Of a stretch of DNA of 64,000 nt, positions 14,101 to 25,957 are shown in pieces. Location: positions 50,053,445-50,117,444 of the forward strand of contig OX352772.1 of assembly GCA_947095535.1 (NCBI GenBank). Direction: 5' to 3'. A program made the position numbers and the translations under genes. The notes beneath the pieces were generated by a model that saw nothing but the letters and a program-made list of their open reading frames with translations, was not told where the DNA came from and searched no databases. Position 1 is the first letter of the stretch. Each line of letters begins with the position of its first letter. Origin of the DNA: Poecilobothrus nobilitatus (lineage: Eukaryota; Arthropoda; Insecta; Diptera; Dolichopodidae).

Positions 14101-17100
14101 CTAAATTTAAAATTCAACTCAATTGTTGATAATGTTGATGAAAAATAACTCTCACGATGGGGCATCGGTGTCCTAATGGGTAGAACCGTTTCAAATACGC
14201 TATAAGCACCAAGGAAGTGTCGGTTCGAATCCCACACACGTCATAAGCATAATTTCCCCTTACGACATTTACAGCCACGCCTGGAAAGGAAAGTATGTGT
14301 AATTTCCTTACTTTATGCAAAAAAATCCTTTGTTATTTTCTAAGAGTACATTTTCAAGACAAAGAACACACAGTATTAAGAGCATAAGTTCTCTTGAAAA
14401 TTTATTATTATTTAAGAAATAAAAATTTATAAATGAAATGATTTAAAAATGAAGAATCAAGAATTCATTTGAAATCGGAATTGGTATTTAAAATTATTAA
14501 ATTATTTTTCTTTTTATTTTAGATACGTACCTTAGACCCGAACCATTACCAGAACGAATATTTCGTGGAAAATTTAGAGTAACAGATGGTGATAAATGGT
14601 CAATGGAATTAGCGAATCAAAATTCATTAAGATTTCAACATAAAGCCAGAGATTATAGAGAAAGAATTAATTTAGTAATAAAACGATCAGATTTAAGAAA
14701 TTCTTATGATGGTAGTGAAATTTTAGCTTTAGATGGGTAAATTGTCAACTTACTTAATTTAAATATTATTAGTATATTTGATGTATACTCATTGCTTTTT
14801 TTTTGGCTTATTACAGAAAAGATGAACTTTCTGATCTTTTAGTATTATTTATTCTTAAATTTGATCCATATCGAGGTTTAGTGTCAACAGCTGATCTTTT
14901 AGCCATATTTAATGAAGAAATTGCATCGAATGATAGAAAATATTTTGTAAATATAACTGTTGATCCATCAAGTTTTGAAATTAAAGAAATTACTGGTTCA
15001 CTTGACGAAATTGAAATAACACCGCCGTCACCATTAGAACGTGAAGATATTTTTGAAACAACATTACCACCACCAATACCAAGATATTGTGAACCAGTTA
15101 AATTAGATTATTGTAAATTAATTGGTTATAATGTTACTGCATATCCAAATTTATTGGGTCATACATCAATTGAAGAAGTTGAAAATGATTTAATTGCATT
15201 TAGAGAATTAGTTGATGCTGAATGTTTTCGAGATGCTTATGATTTTATTTGCAGAATGTTACAACCTCCATGTTTAATACAAGATCCATTTGAACCAACA
15301 CCTGGTTTTATATGTCGTGAATATTGTCAATTATTTATGAAAAGTTGTGAAAGTCGTATTGTTGAACGTTTTCGAAAATTATTTGATTGTGAAAATTTCC
15401 CTGAATCAACCGGTGTACAATCATGTTGGCATAAACCAAGATGTTTAGATGATTTAAGAAGTAATTCATTATCGGGTAGAATATGTGATGGTGTTGCTGA
15501 TTGTCCAGATTTATCAGATGAAAGAACATGTTCATTTTGTAATTCAAAATCATTGTATTGTGGAAGAGGACGTGCATGTGTTCCAAAAACTGCCCGGTGT
15601 GATGGTAATAATGATTGTCCAGATGGAGCAGATGAAAAAGACTGCTGTAAGAATTGCTTTGATTCTCTAATATATACTATATATTATAGTATATTCTATT
15701 TCTTTTTATTTGAATTTAGTGTCTGTAGCACCACTCAGTACAGATGTAGATCAACCAAAGCCAATTATTCCATATCTTCCTCAATTTTATTCCGAAGGCT
15801 ATGCAATTTTTTCAGAAAAAGGTAGTATTGGAAAATTGTGTGCTGAAGGATTAGAAAGTAAATTAAATAGTGGTTTAAGACAAACCGTAGCAGAATCTCT
15901 TTGTAAATCATTAGGTTACGAGTATGTATCAGTTGACAAAATTTTTATCTTAAACGAAAATATATAATTAAAAAACGATTTTTATTTGATTTTAGCACTC
16001 TAACTTTAGTTGAAATCAGAAATGATACAGAAAAAATTTCTGATTATGTTCGGGTTCTTGATCCACATGCAGCAGAAATATCATTTGTACGAACATCCTG
16101 TCATAATAAAGAAGTTTTATATGTTACTTGCAGTAATTTACAATGTGGTGTTCAATCAGTTCTGTCACCTAAACATATTTTACTTCCAAAAATGGCTAGT
16201 CCAGGAGATTGGCCATGGTTTGTAGCACTTTATAGAGAAGATACTCATGTTTGTGATGGAACATTAGTAAGTATTATTATTAAAAACAAAGTTATTGAAT
16301 TACTATAAATTATCTCTTTACGCCTGTAATTATAGATTTCTGCTGACTGGGTTCTAACAACAGAATCATGCTTTCAAGGACAAGCACGTGCCACATGGTT
16401 AGCTATATTCGGATCGGTAAGATTAAATTCAAATCCACCATGGAAACAACGTAGGCGTATTATTGGTATGGTAAAAAGTCCAGTTGAAGGTTCAACAGCA
16501 GCATTAGTTCGTCTTGAAACACCTGTTGAATTTTCTGATTTTGTACGACCAATTTGTTTACCAGACGAATTAAGTAAAAAATTAAGAAAAGATTTTAAGA
16601 AAAATGAACGTAAAACAAGTACACCAAAAGCAGAAAAATTAAATTCACAAAGAAGACATGATATTGTTAGTTATGAATTACGAAATGATAAAATATCACC
16701 AAAGGAAAGACGAGAATATTTTGTTTCACCTTATTCTATGGAACAAAGTATGATTAGCGTTAAATCAGATTTTGATTTAGTAGATGATTCTGAAGCAACT
16801 GTAAAAGGAATTCCTATTGCTGAACCTTTAAAACAATTGGAAGATTCTGGGGATTTAATTTTATCGAATCAAACTTTAACAAATATTTCTCTTCCTACTT
16901 CAGAGCCTTTGACATACTCAAAACCAATTCATCGTCAAACAGAACAAGTTTGGACAAATTGTAACACATTAGGATGGTCACGGCAAAGAGAACATTTACA
17001 AAGAGTTCAATTAAAAATTGGAGATATGGCATTTTGTGAAAATGTTTCAATTGCAACTGTGAATAGTATATGCACGGAGGCAACTTTTCATGTGGATGAT

Positions 17101-20100
17101 TGTGCGGTAAGTAATTTATTTGGAAATTAAAATTAGTAAAAGGTTAAGTGGAAATGTAATATCAAAATCAATTTTAATGACATTGAACTTTTCTTTTTAA
17201 TTAATATTTCGCATTGAATTGTTATTTACACGTATAATTACGTGTGCTATTTACATAATTTGTTGTCAATATTCACTTGATTTACTCATTTATACTTCAG
17301 TTTCTATATTCAAAATTCATACAACACCAAATTAATAAATTGTGATTGCCATTAAATGATTTTTTTAAATGCTAGACGCATCAGAAAGGCGTTCAATGTG
17401 TTAATTTTTTTAGTATAATACTAATTTTTGACCATTTATGGATGTTTAAAAAGTCATTATGAATTTATTTCAATAAAAATGATACCATTTTTGTAAGTTA
17501 AAAAAAAAAAAAAGAATATACCTATAAATTTGATTATATGTATACGTATTGAAATTTTGGGGCCTATACTCATTAATTATTGTTAGTAGTATCGTAAATC
17601 TGGAATAGAATTTTTAAATAATATGATTTTATGGCTTAAACCTGTTTTACAAATTACAATTATTACAAAAGAATTTACAACAGGTTTAACCCACACACGT
17701 CGTAAGAGTTATTCCCCCTTACGACTTTTACAGCCACGCCTGAACAGGAAATGCTGTGTAATTTCCTGTCCACATTTATGTGACAGAGAAATGCATTAAA
17801 AAAAAAAATATCATAAGTTAAAATTGGTAAAAATTCACCCAAGAATTTTCTACAGAGTTAAAATTTTTAAGCATGTACATAATATGTACATATGTATGTA
17901 TATAAGTACTTTTATGAAATAAATTTTAAAAATTTTGTTCATAAAGAGTTTTGTTACTACAGCGTCAATCAGTCAACTCCCAAATATCCTTTTTGTCAAA
18001 TATTGTAATTGACAAACACTTAACAATAAAAAAAATCACTAAAACATTTGAACATTTAAAAGTAATTTTTTTTTAAATTTTGAGAATTACTGAGAATGAG
18101 GCACGGAGCAATGCCCAGTTAAAATTATTAATTAAGCGTCAATCATTTCAAATTTCTAAAATATCAATGACAAATGCAAATAATTGCTAAAATCAATGAC
18201 GCTAAATCAAATACAATTATTATCAACGCAAGATCGTCAAATTGTCGACGTTTTAGAAAAGTACCTTTAACTTCAAAAAACAAACTTAACAATTACCGAT
18301 GAATGATGATTATTTGAATATTTTTGAAGTGAACCAAACACAATGTTATTTTCAGTTGTTGTCTCGTCAACAGAAAAAAAAAAATCACGCCAGCGTCTAA
18401 CAGTGGTATAACAAAGTATAGTTTCTGTGATTTAAAAAATTTAATTCCAATATTTTAATTAATAAAAATCTTTTTAAATTTTTTTTTTTATTATTTGGAA
18501 TTTATGTGTTAAAAAATTTATTATAATAATATAAAAAAGATTTTTTTGTTTGATTTGATATATAGTAAGTATGTATTTTGTAAAATACAAAATTAAAACG
18601 CTAATAATTTATAATATTATAATATAAATTAAAATATAAATGAAATAAATTAAACTCTACATTATAATAATAAATAAATTAAATAATTTTAATAGGATAT
18701 AAAATAAATTTATAAATATTAACTAATAATTTATGTATAAATGTATCTTTAAAAACATTTCAATTATATCAGGAACATTTAAATTCTCATACGTTTTGGT
18801 TTTTTTGCTATTGCTGATCGTTTCCTTTTATTCAATTCATATTCTATTGGTCTTTTATTAAATAATTCTATATTTTTATTTGTTGCAGTTAAATTTGGAA
18901 ATTCACCAATAAAACAATTTTGTCTTATTACCGGAGAACCAAAATAAAATTTTTGAGTTATTTTATTATTTTGTAGATCCATTCTTTCTGATTCATAAAT
19001 TGTTTCATTAAATGTTTCATTAATTGTTGATAAATGATTTTTTTGTGTAGCTTGAATTTTTTTATAATTTAATTTAACATAAAATATTTTTTGTGGAGTT
19101 GGAAATATTTTTACATAATAACTAAAAGTATTTTCACAAAATAAAAATCCATCTTCATCACATAAATCAATAAAATTTACATCTGATTCTGGTATTTGAA
19201 ATCGTTTAATAACTGAAATTACAAAAAAAAAGAAACATTTATATAAATAATTAAATAGTGATATTAAATTTAGATAACTTAAATAAAATTATACAATATA
19301 ATTATAATTAATATATAATTTAAAAATAAAATAAATAAATTATTGCAACTTTCTAAAAGTGTTCAAATAAACTTCAAATGTCAATTTATTACGAGGAATT
19401 GTTTTAGTCCTGCAAATACGAAAAGTGAGACTATTACCCAAATCATGTTAGACTTGTCATACGTATAATCAAAATTTGTCAGCAAAATAAGCTTAGAAAT
19501 ATTTATTTTTTTTATTGTCAAAGACTGAGCTAACTTCTTCAGAATTCAAGAGACTCACTAGGTCTGTATAGTCTACCGTAAAAGAACCTAGTGTATCGTA
19601 AAGAACGTAAGAGAACCTATTCGGCCAGAGTTGTTGTTAAGTTTCCATAAGATTTATGCCACGATGATGTCACTCTGACGGAAGAACCTTTGAAGACACT
19701 TCTCAGATCCATGTCAGAGAGTTCACCTAAATTCTGCGAAAAAAAACTATCGAGATATTTTCAATTTAAATTTATTTTTATCTATTTAACATCACTGCCA
19801 TTGGTATTAGTATTGTATTGAATGATAGGGGCCAAATTGTCTTGATAATGCAATTGATATTGTTATATTGTTGATGATGGTGGAAAAGTTAGAATTATAG
19901 AACTTTTAATTTTATTTTGGCATAGTAAGCATTAAAGCATGCGGGTTATTTAGCTTATTGAATTCCAACAAAAATGAATGGGGCTACATGAAAAAGTTTT
20001 TCCACGAAATTAATCTTTTTATTAAACCTACCCATGGTTAAAATTTTTTTTCTCTATCTTTAACGGTGTAGACATTTTCTAAACAGACGGACAAACTGAC

Positions 20101-23100
20101 GAACGAACACAGTGAAACTAATAGGCATATTCTTTCAAAATTTTTTTGGAAATTGATATTAAATTATTTTCAAATAATAAAAGGAAACATACATAGCTAC
20201 AAATTATGATTATATAATTTAGAGTTTAGATTATGAAGATAAAAGTAATGGTGTAAATGTAAAATTGAAGGGCTTTTTCAACTCTTTAGTGACATCATCG
20301 GAAATTCGAACCATAACAAAACATGTTTATTCATGATCAAGCATATTTGTGCAAAGTTTAAAAAGGACCAGGCGAGGGACCTAAAAGTAAAATAAAGCCT
20401 TGCTTCTTAACCATTTTTAGTTAAAAATGATTCGAATGTACATAGCACATACATATACATATAAAAAGTTATCATTTGGGTATTAAGAAAATATGTACAT
20501 ATTTATGTATATAAAATTCTGTAATCCTTTTGTTAAAATTATTATATATTTTATTGAAAAATACCCTCATAAAAAAAAATGCATACGGTCAAACTAAATT
20601 TATTACTATTGAATAAAATGAGAACAACAACTAAATAATGAGATTTACCTACTACACATCCATATGTAGTTTTTATACAATAAACACTTATTCTTTTAGA
20701 TTACAAAAAAAAAAAAAATAAAACAATAAAGAATGTGCATTCGAAATGACTATAGGTTACTGTTTCAAAAAGATTTATGACATATGCCATATGACATAAA
20801 TTACTAAATAATATGTAGGTACATTATTTTTTGCTTTCCATTAGAATTTAGACAGAATGTTTAGAACATTAATAGAACAGAATGTTTATAAAATTGTTTA
20901 GTATTGTTTTAATGTCATTAAAGAAATTTTTGTATCTAATATTTTCGAAAACTGTTATTATTTTGTTTTATACATAGACTTTTTTTTATACTTAGTGTTA
21001 TTATCATATAAAGGGGAACGTTATAAAAGATTGTCAAAATCTTTTAATTTTAAAAAGGAATTTCTTTAATATTAAATTTTAAATTAGTATATGTATATGT
21101 ACATACCTAAGAATATATGCACGTATGTATTTAAAATTAGACGTATTTTGACTGTATTTTATCTTGAATAGTGGAAATTTACAAATTTTTTGGGTACAAC
21201 ACAACCAACACAATATATGTACATATGTATGTACCTATTGTAATGTTTAAGTATACATATCATTAAAAATTTTTATTAAAAATTTCTTTTAAATAATAAT
21301 GATAATTCCATTTACAAAAGAATGCTACTATTATTGAAATAAAAAAGTTGTGCTTCGCTTATCTTAAAAATCAAAGCATCAACAAAGGCGGTTATAGCTT
21401 TTATTTATATTAAGAAGAATGAAATAAATTTAAAATAGTAATTCAGATTCAGTCAAACAGACAGACCAAAGCCATAATATCATAATTCTATTAAACTGTG
21501 TTTTTAAAAATTTTGGTCACTCACTGTCTAAATTGATGTCATTTCTGTACTGTACTTCTAATTATTAAAATGGTTTCCATAACTACTCCCATAATATAAC
21601 TACGTGCATAAAACATATGTACCTTGGAAAATTTTTGAAGATAATCAAATGATATGAAGATGTTTTTTTTTTAAGATTAGACCGTGTTCGAAACTATCGC
21701 ACTTTGCAGAAAATACTAGTTAATCGCACTAAATTTATTCCAAAAAACTCCGACAATTTTTTAGTGGATAGTCGAAAATAGCGCCTGATCGCACTTGATT
21801 ATCTGTCAATGTTTTAGTGTACTCTCTAAACTACAGCTACACAAAATGTTCGTCCTAAAAGAATAATACATGTATAAAAAGAGAGCGTGAAATGTCTAGT
21901 GTTAAGTGCTAGTGCGATAGATTCGGAAACGGTCTTAGTACTATTTTCTCGAGATCTAATAATAATATTGTTAATTTGAAGACATATCATTCCACATATT
22001 TATTTTATATTTAACATTATGGGTACCTATTCATTGTTAATCACTGTCTGTGGTCATGTTTAGAATTCAGAAAATGGTAACAAAATGATTAAAATTAGAA
22101 AAATAAGTTTATTTTTTAAAAATTTTCATATTTCATACTTTGACTTTAATTATATGTACATCTGGACAAACATATGTATTATACCTGGTATACACTTTAT
22201 ATCGTATATATACATAAGCCATATTTATGAAGAATTATTATTATTTTTTATTAACTACAATTTAAATTATAATTAACAATTTAAGCAACTCAACTAGCCA
22301 GAACTATCGGCTTAGATATTTATAGATATAAGAATATAAGAAAAGATATAAGATATAAGAATCTATATCTAAAGATAATATGATATAATAAAGATATCTT
22401 AGATATAAGAAAACATGCAACGTTGTTAATAATAATATATAATTTTAATTAATTTTTATATATATATTTAAATACTTACTTGTTTCAATTAAATTCCGAA
22501 ATGAAAAATTATCCTTCAATTTTAGGTAATTTAAAACTCCTCCATATGATATTTTTAATATTATTTGGTTTAACATTTTTTCTTTTTAAAATTATTTTTA
22601 ATAATTTTCACTTTTATTTTATATTTTTTACAAATTATTTTTTTTTTCTTATTATTTATATTTTACAATTTATTTATTTTTAAAAATTTAATTTAACACA
22701 TGAATGTCTTCACTTCTTAAAAGTCTTTACTATTCTGATCTACTATTCAGTTTTTTTTTTCAATTTTGTACATTTTTTTTCAATTTAGTTTTTATTTTTT
22801 TGTTTTGTACATCCTTTTTTTCTTCCTTTTTCCTCTTTTTTAATAAAAACATGTCAAATTTTAATATTTTTTTTATGTATGTGTATATTACATATCTAAC
22901 ACAGTCGCCCAAAAACTGTTTATATATTTATCTTTGCTTGTATAATGTATATAATAAAAGAAATTTTGCACCGCGCTAATTAAAATTTTCATTTACGAAT
23001 AGAAAATACCAATGGTTCAATTCACACGGGTCTTCTTGAACCAAATTCTACTGTTTATTTCGACACAGTTCTTCATGAAGTGGATTCATTTTTATATTTA

Positions 23101-25957
23101 TGTACGTATATTTGAAAATTAATTTTGAAGCGAAAGGTACATATGTAATATATATATATATATGTAAATGTAATTATATACAATAAAAAATGGATAGTAA
23201 AATAATTATTTTTGTTCTTCTTTTTTTTTGCGTAAATACACAAAATTTTTCTGACCTTCATAAAATTTTTTGTTTCATTTGATTTTTTCTTTGTGTGATT
23301 TCTTGCGTTTACCGCATAAAATTGTAAGATTAAAAAAAAAGAAGAATGGCCCACAAATTTAGTATATGTTGAAGAGGTAAAGAAGCGTAAATAAAAATTG
23401 TATTGCAGAAAAACCGTGTAGAAAAACGGAATATCGATAAAAAATTAACAAGGAATTGAAAATATCTACAGATACAATTATTTGATCGCATTCTATGTAC
23501 ATACATGCATATGTACATACACATATGTATTATAGATGCGCATTTGATTAGTTACGCACACACTCATATGGTAATCTGAGATATGTTCATTAAAAAAAAT
23601 TTAAATTGGGTGCAAGAAATAATTACTATGTTTCCATAAAGGAATCAATTAAAATTTTTGTTGTATTTCTGAATTTAATTATATATAGATAATTATGCAC
23701 GTTACGTATACGTACAATATAATGCTTGTTCGTTTAGAATGAATCAGAAGATTTGAAATTTTATGTACAGATTCGTTTATATCATAAAAGTATGTAATTA
23801 TTCATGTATGTATGTGCATACATAATTCAATTTACTTACTAAATTCACCATAACTATGATCTGATTTTCAAAAAAAAATTAATAAAAAATACGAGCTACA
23901 AAAGCTCTGAAGATATTTATTCACTAATAAATTCAAAATTTAATTAAATGTTAATTCAAAAGACATGCTCAAGAGTATACTTAAGCCGTTGAGTTTTGGA
24001 TTCAATCTTTATATACAGTATATTATCGCAACAGAGAAACACGAATTTATTAATATAATCAATTTATTTTAATTTTGATTATGTATATATATACATATGT
24101 ATGTCAACACTCAATATTTTAACTTTAATAACTTCAATATTTATAACTTTAAATTCTATACCTTCATGTAAACGCAAAACGATAATAAAACTTTAAAGAA
24201 TTTTTTCATATAATATTTACGTAGTACAGTATTATGTATGTGCATATGTATGCATGTAAGTATATTTTTAGATTGTAGAAACATGTTTGTTTGGAGCCGT
24301 TGAGCTGTTGAGCTCAAACAGAAATGTACATATACATATGTTGATACATTTATAAATTATATACTTATTTCTTCAATGACGTTTTTAATAGGAGGAAAGT
24401 AAAAAAAAAAAATATTTACCCTCCTATGTTTATGCTTTTGCAAATCGACATGTTCAAACAAGTTAACTTTGTATTGCTCATATAAATGGAAAGAAATGTT
24501 TCATGTTTCTTGATTGCTTGTATCTTCTGTAAACAAAAAAAAAAAACAGAAATATCAATTTATTATTGTATGAATCAGCTTTCCTTAACAAAAACAAATT
24601 AATAAAATAACGTGGTGTTCATTTAGATCACAGCTGACGCTTAAAAACTTAAGTTTTTTTTTGTTTTTTTGGTTTATTTTAATTTTTATGATATTCATAT
24701 AATGATTACCATTTTTTACGATATTACCTGTTAAATGTTTTGGTTTTGTTTCCTTCTGTTTAAAGAACAATAAAATTCATTTTTACCTTTAATTAATTTC
24801 ATACATACATACATACACATATGTATGTTTGTATATGGAATGGAATGGAATGTATAACAATAAAAATAGATTAGCGATATTAGTACTAGCGATACTAGGT
24901 CGTAAAGTTTTATTTGGTTTATGGTAAAGGATTTTTGTTTTGATTTGTTATTAATATTGTACATACATAGAAGTTTTTAGTCTATAAAATTATAACGTCT
25001 TTGTGAATATATGTATGTATCATCATCAATTTTCCCGCTTCTAACAAAAAACTAATAAATAGTTTTAAATTGAAAAAAGATAAATTTAAAGAAAAAAAAA
25101 AACAAAGTAAAAAAAGGAACATTCGATTAAAAGTCAAATTCGTATTTTTTATTCAGCTATAGAAAATTAAATGATATTAATTTAATTCATTTTATAAATT
25201 AGGCCCTGCGACCCGTTCTGCTTTCCTAATCGGTGGACTACTCGCCATTGAAGCAATTTAAACCTTTTATGAATCATATACTTTTTACACATAGTATTCC
25301 TCTCCTAAGTTCCTCCTTCTTTGTAGTTCCAAGATTAGACATTGGCAAAGAACATGAACTATATACCGTTTTCGCTTCCTGCCAACATCTCCTACATAGG
25401 TTAGTCTCTGCCAAAGTCACCCTTTGATTTTAAAAACTTTATACAACTACTACGTTTCTCAAATTTTATATATGTTTTAAAAACAACTTTTAGAATAAAT
25501 ACACCATACGGTTACACAATCATACAAGAAAAACATTTTACCGATTATCCGTAAGCATTTTAATTTTTTAGAAGTAAAACGTATTATAACTACTAAAGAT
25601 AACATTTTTATTTGTCTCATGTTCTACTTTTTAAAAAACATTTAAAAATTCTTTTATTTATTTTTTATCAGACTCTTGTTTTATAATGTTTTTTTTCTTG
25701 TTTTTTCGAAAAACAATTTAAACAATACATGATTTAAATAATTTATTAATTTTTTTTTTTGTTTTTTAATTGAATAGGAAGAAGAATTTGCTGGTAGTCC
25801 AGTACATTGTTTAATACCAGAAACAAATCAATGGGCAATTATTGGTATATCATCATGGAGGATTGGTTGTGGTCCAACTGGTGTTGAACGTCCCAGAATG
25901 TACGACAAAATAACATCAAATTCAGCATGGATACGAGATACAATTAATGCGATATAA
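8130..25957 (+). CDS. Corin: Corin-like type II transmembrane serine-protease homologue (5' end missing, catalytically dead)
   Basis: Seven exons with matching phases and GT/AG sites: 8130-8409, 14523-14736, 14817-15646, 15720-15921, 15996-16266, 16336-17106 and 25778-25957. They encode 915 residues. The first visible exon opens at an acceptor (ttttcag), so upstream coding exons are missing. Numbering from that exon: a cytoplasmic His/Asn-rich tail, a TM helix at about 72-93, a SEA-like region (about 100-200), a Frizzled cysteine-rich domain (about 256-368), two LDLa repeats (about 374-403 and 406-441, with CDGVADCPDLSDE and CDGNNDCPDGADE), an SRCR-like stretch (about 455-560, CSNLQCG) and a chymotrypsin-fold domain to the end. 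This order is that of Corin, a cell-surface family. In the protease domain SPGDWPW and VCDGTL are kept, but the His motif reads TTESC, the Asp motif STAALV and the Ser motif EFAGSPVHC, so the triad is gone. The RIVGG activation site is also unrecognisable. About 120-150 charged residues are inserted after PICLP. The last intron (8.7 kb) holds a nested minus-strand gene. Likely a non-catalytic surface adaptor (inference). Confidence 0.88.
10852..11045. mobile_element. Short MITE with terminal inverted repeats of about 50 bp
   Basis: 10852-10904 and 10984-11045 pair as inverted repeats, sharing ACTGAGTTATTTT, CTCTTTT.TATCT and TGAC..ACATAC-like outer ends. The spacer is about 80 bases. It lies in the first visible Corin intron. 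Confidence 0.65.
12500..12617 (-). mobile_element. 5'-truncated SINE fragment, minus strand
   Basis: A T run at 12501-12510 is the reversed poly-A tail. The sequence then reads in reverse through ATGCATTTCTCTGCCACAT, GGCTGTAAATG and the CGACGTGTGTGG end of box B. This is the same 3' module as the copy at 61896. It lies in the first visible Corin intron. Confidence 0.75.
13590..13639. repeat. Perfect 18-bp inverted repeat (hairpin)
   Basis: CTTTAATTTAACTTTAAT at 13590-13607 is the exact reverse complement of 13622-13639, with a 14-base loop. AT-only apart from one C/G pair per end region. It lies in a Corin intron. Confidence 0.7.
14158..14325 (+). mobile_element. tRNA-derived SINE copy (poly-A subtype)
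   Basis: The head (box A-like TCCTAATGGGTAGAACC, box B GGTTCGAATCC, then CACACACGTC) is followed by the shared 3' module with TTACGACATTTACAGCC. It ends in a short A run. The CCACAT...ATGTGG hairpin present in other copies is deleted here. It sits in the first visible Corin intron, just upstream of the SEA exon. Confidence 0.75.
17691..17809 (+). mobile_element. 5'-truncated SINE fragment (poly-A subtype)
   Basis: It begins inside box B at CCACACACGTCGTAAG and continues through the full 3' module, including CCACATTTATGTG and ATGCATT, to an A run. It lies in the last Corin intron. The head is absent. Confidence 0.75.
18779..22576 (-). CDS. CIDE-N domain protein (DFF/DREP-like), nested in the Corin intron
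   Basis: Two exons on the minus strand: 22576-22480 (ATG at 22576, strong donor gtaagtatt) and 19212-18779 (acceptor tttcag, stop at 18779). The phases agree and give 176 residues. Residues about 5-80 fit the CIDE-N fold shared by DNA fragmentation factor and CIDE/DREP proteins: YGGV, then KRFQIP (35-40), the acidic hairpin DEDG (51-54), then an aromatic/IFP segment and FYVKL (76-80). These are the positions of the RFQLP, EDG and P-x-x-x-x-hydrophobic landmarks of DFF40. The rest is Asn/Lys-rich and ends in a basic cluster (KRKR and KKPKRMR, 161-175) that could be a nuclear signal. No CAD-nuclease Cys/His motifs follow, so it is either a stand-alone CIDE-N protein or a truncated relative. In the family CIDE-N mediates homotypic interaction in apoptotic DNA fragmentation or lipid-droplet control. 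The gene lies wholly inside the last intron of the Corin-like gene on the opposite strand. The start is the least certain part, since further 5' exons may exist. Confidence 0.52.
19516..19762 (+). repeat. Dispersed repeat copy (same family as 1975-2185)
   Basis: It runs from ATTGTCAAAGACTGAGCTAAC to ACTATCGAGATATTT, with shared internal blocks (AACGTAAGAGAACCT, GTCACTCTGACGGAAGAA, CAGAGAGTTCACCTAAA). It lies in the intron of the nested CIDE-N gene. Confidence 0.65.
19978..20155 (+). repeat. Dispersed repeat copy (same family as 63735-63925)
   Basis: It shares TACATGAAAAAGTT, AAACCTACCCATGGTTAAAA, ATCTTTAACGGT, AACAGACGGAC and GTGAAACTAATAGGCATATT with the copy near the right edge. It lies between the two exons of the nested CIDE-N gene. 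Confidence 0.65.
24803..24828 (+). repeat. (CATA)n/(TATG)n microsatellite, example of many
   Basis: A CATACATACATACATACA run followed by TATGTATG. Similar short runs are scattered at about 17.88, 20.45, 21.1, 23.5, 24.1, 40.38, 41.47 and 53.13 kb. Only this one is listed individually. Confidence 0.8.
25205..25432 (-). mobile_element. LINE remnant in the last Corin intron
   Basis: The minus-strand reading gives LCRRCWQEAKTVYSS and, after a frameshift, HVLCQCLILELQRRRNLG. This is the C-x-x-C-x-x-E...H-x-LC-x-C-x-x-L-x-x-x-R-x-x-x-LG pattern of non-LTR ORF2 C-termini. An FIKGLN segment and a locally GC-richer 3' tail follow. Confidence 0.65.

Noticed and set aside
18779..18795. GTATGAG near the end of the nested gene as a donor leading to a CAD nuclease exon
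   Set aside because: No minus-strand open stretch with His/Cys nuclease motifs exists between there and the Corin exon at 17106.
18779..19212. Spatzle-like cytokine reading of the nested gene, suggested by the C-D-E-D-G-F-L-F-C spacing
   Set aside because: There are too few cysteines for a cystine knot, and the pattern up to FYVKL fits CIDE-N better.
22480..23524. Several 60-90-codon open frames on both strands
   Set aside because: Phe/Ile/Tyr-rich products of T- and A-homopolymer sequence. Only the minus-strand 22480-22576 piece has a splice site and phase that connect to a domain.
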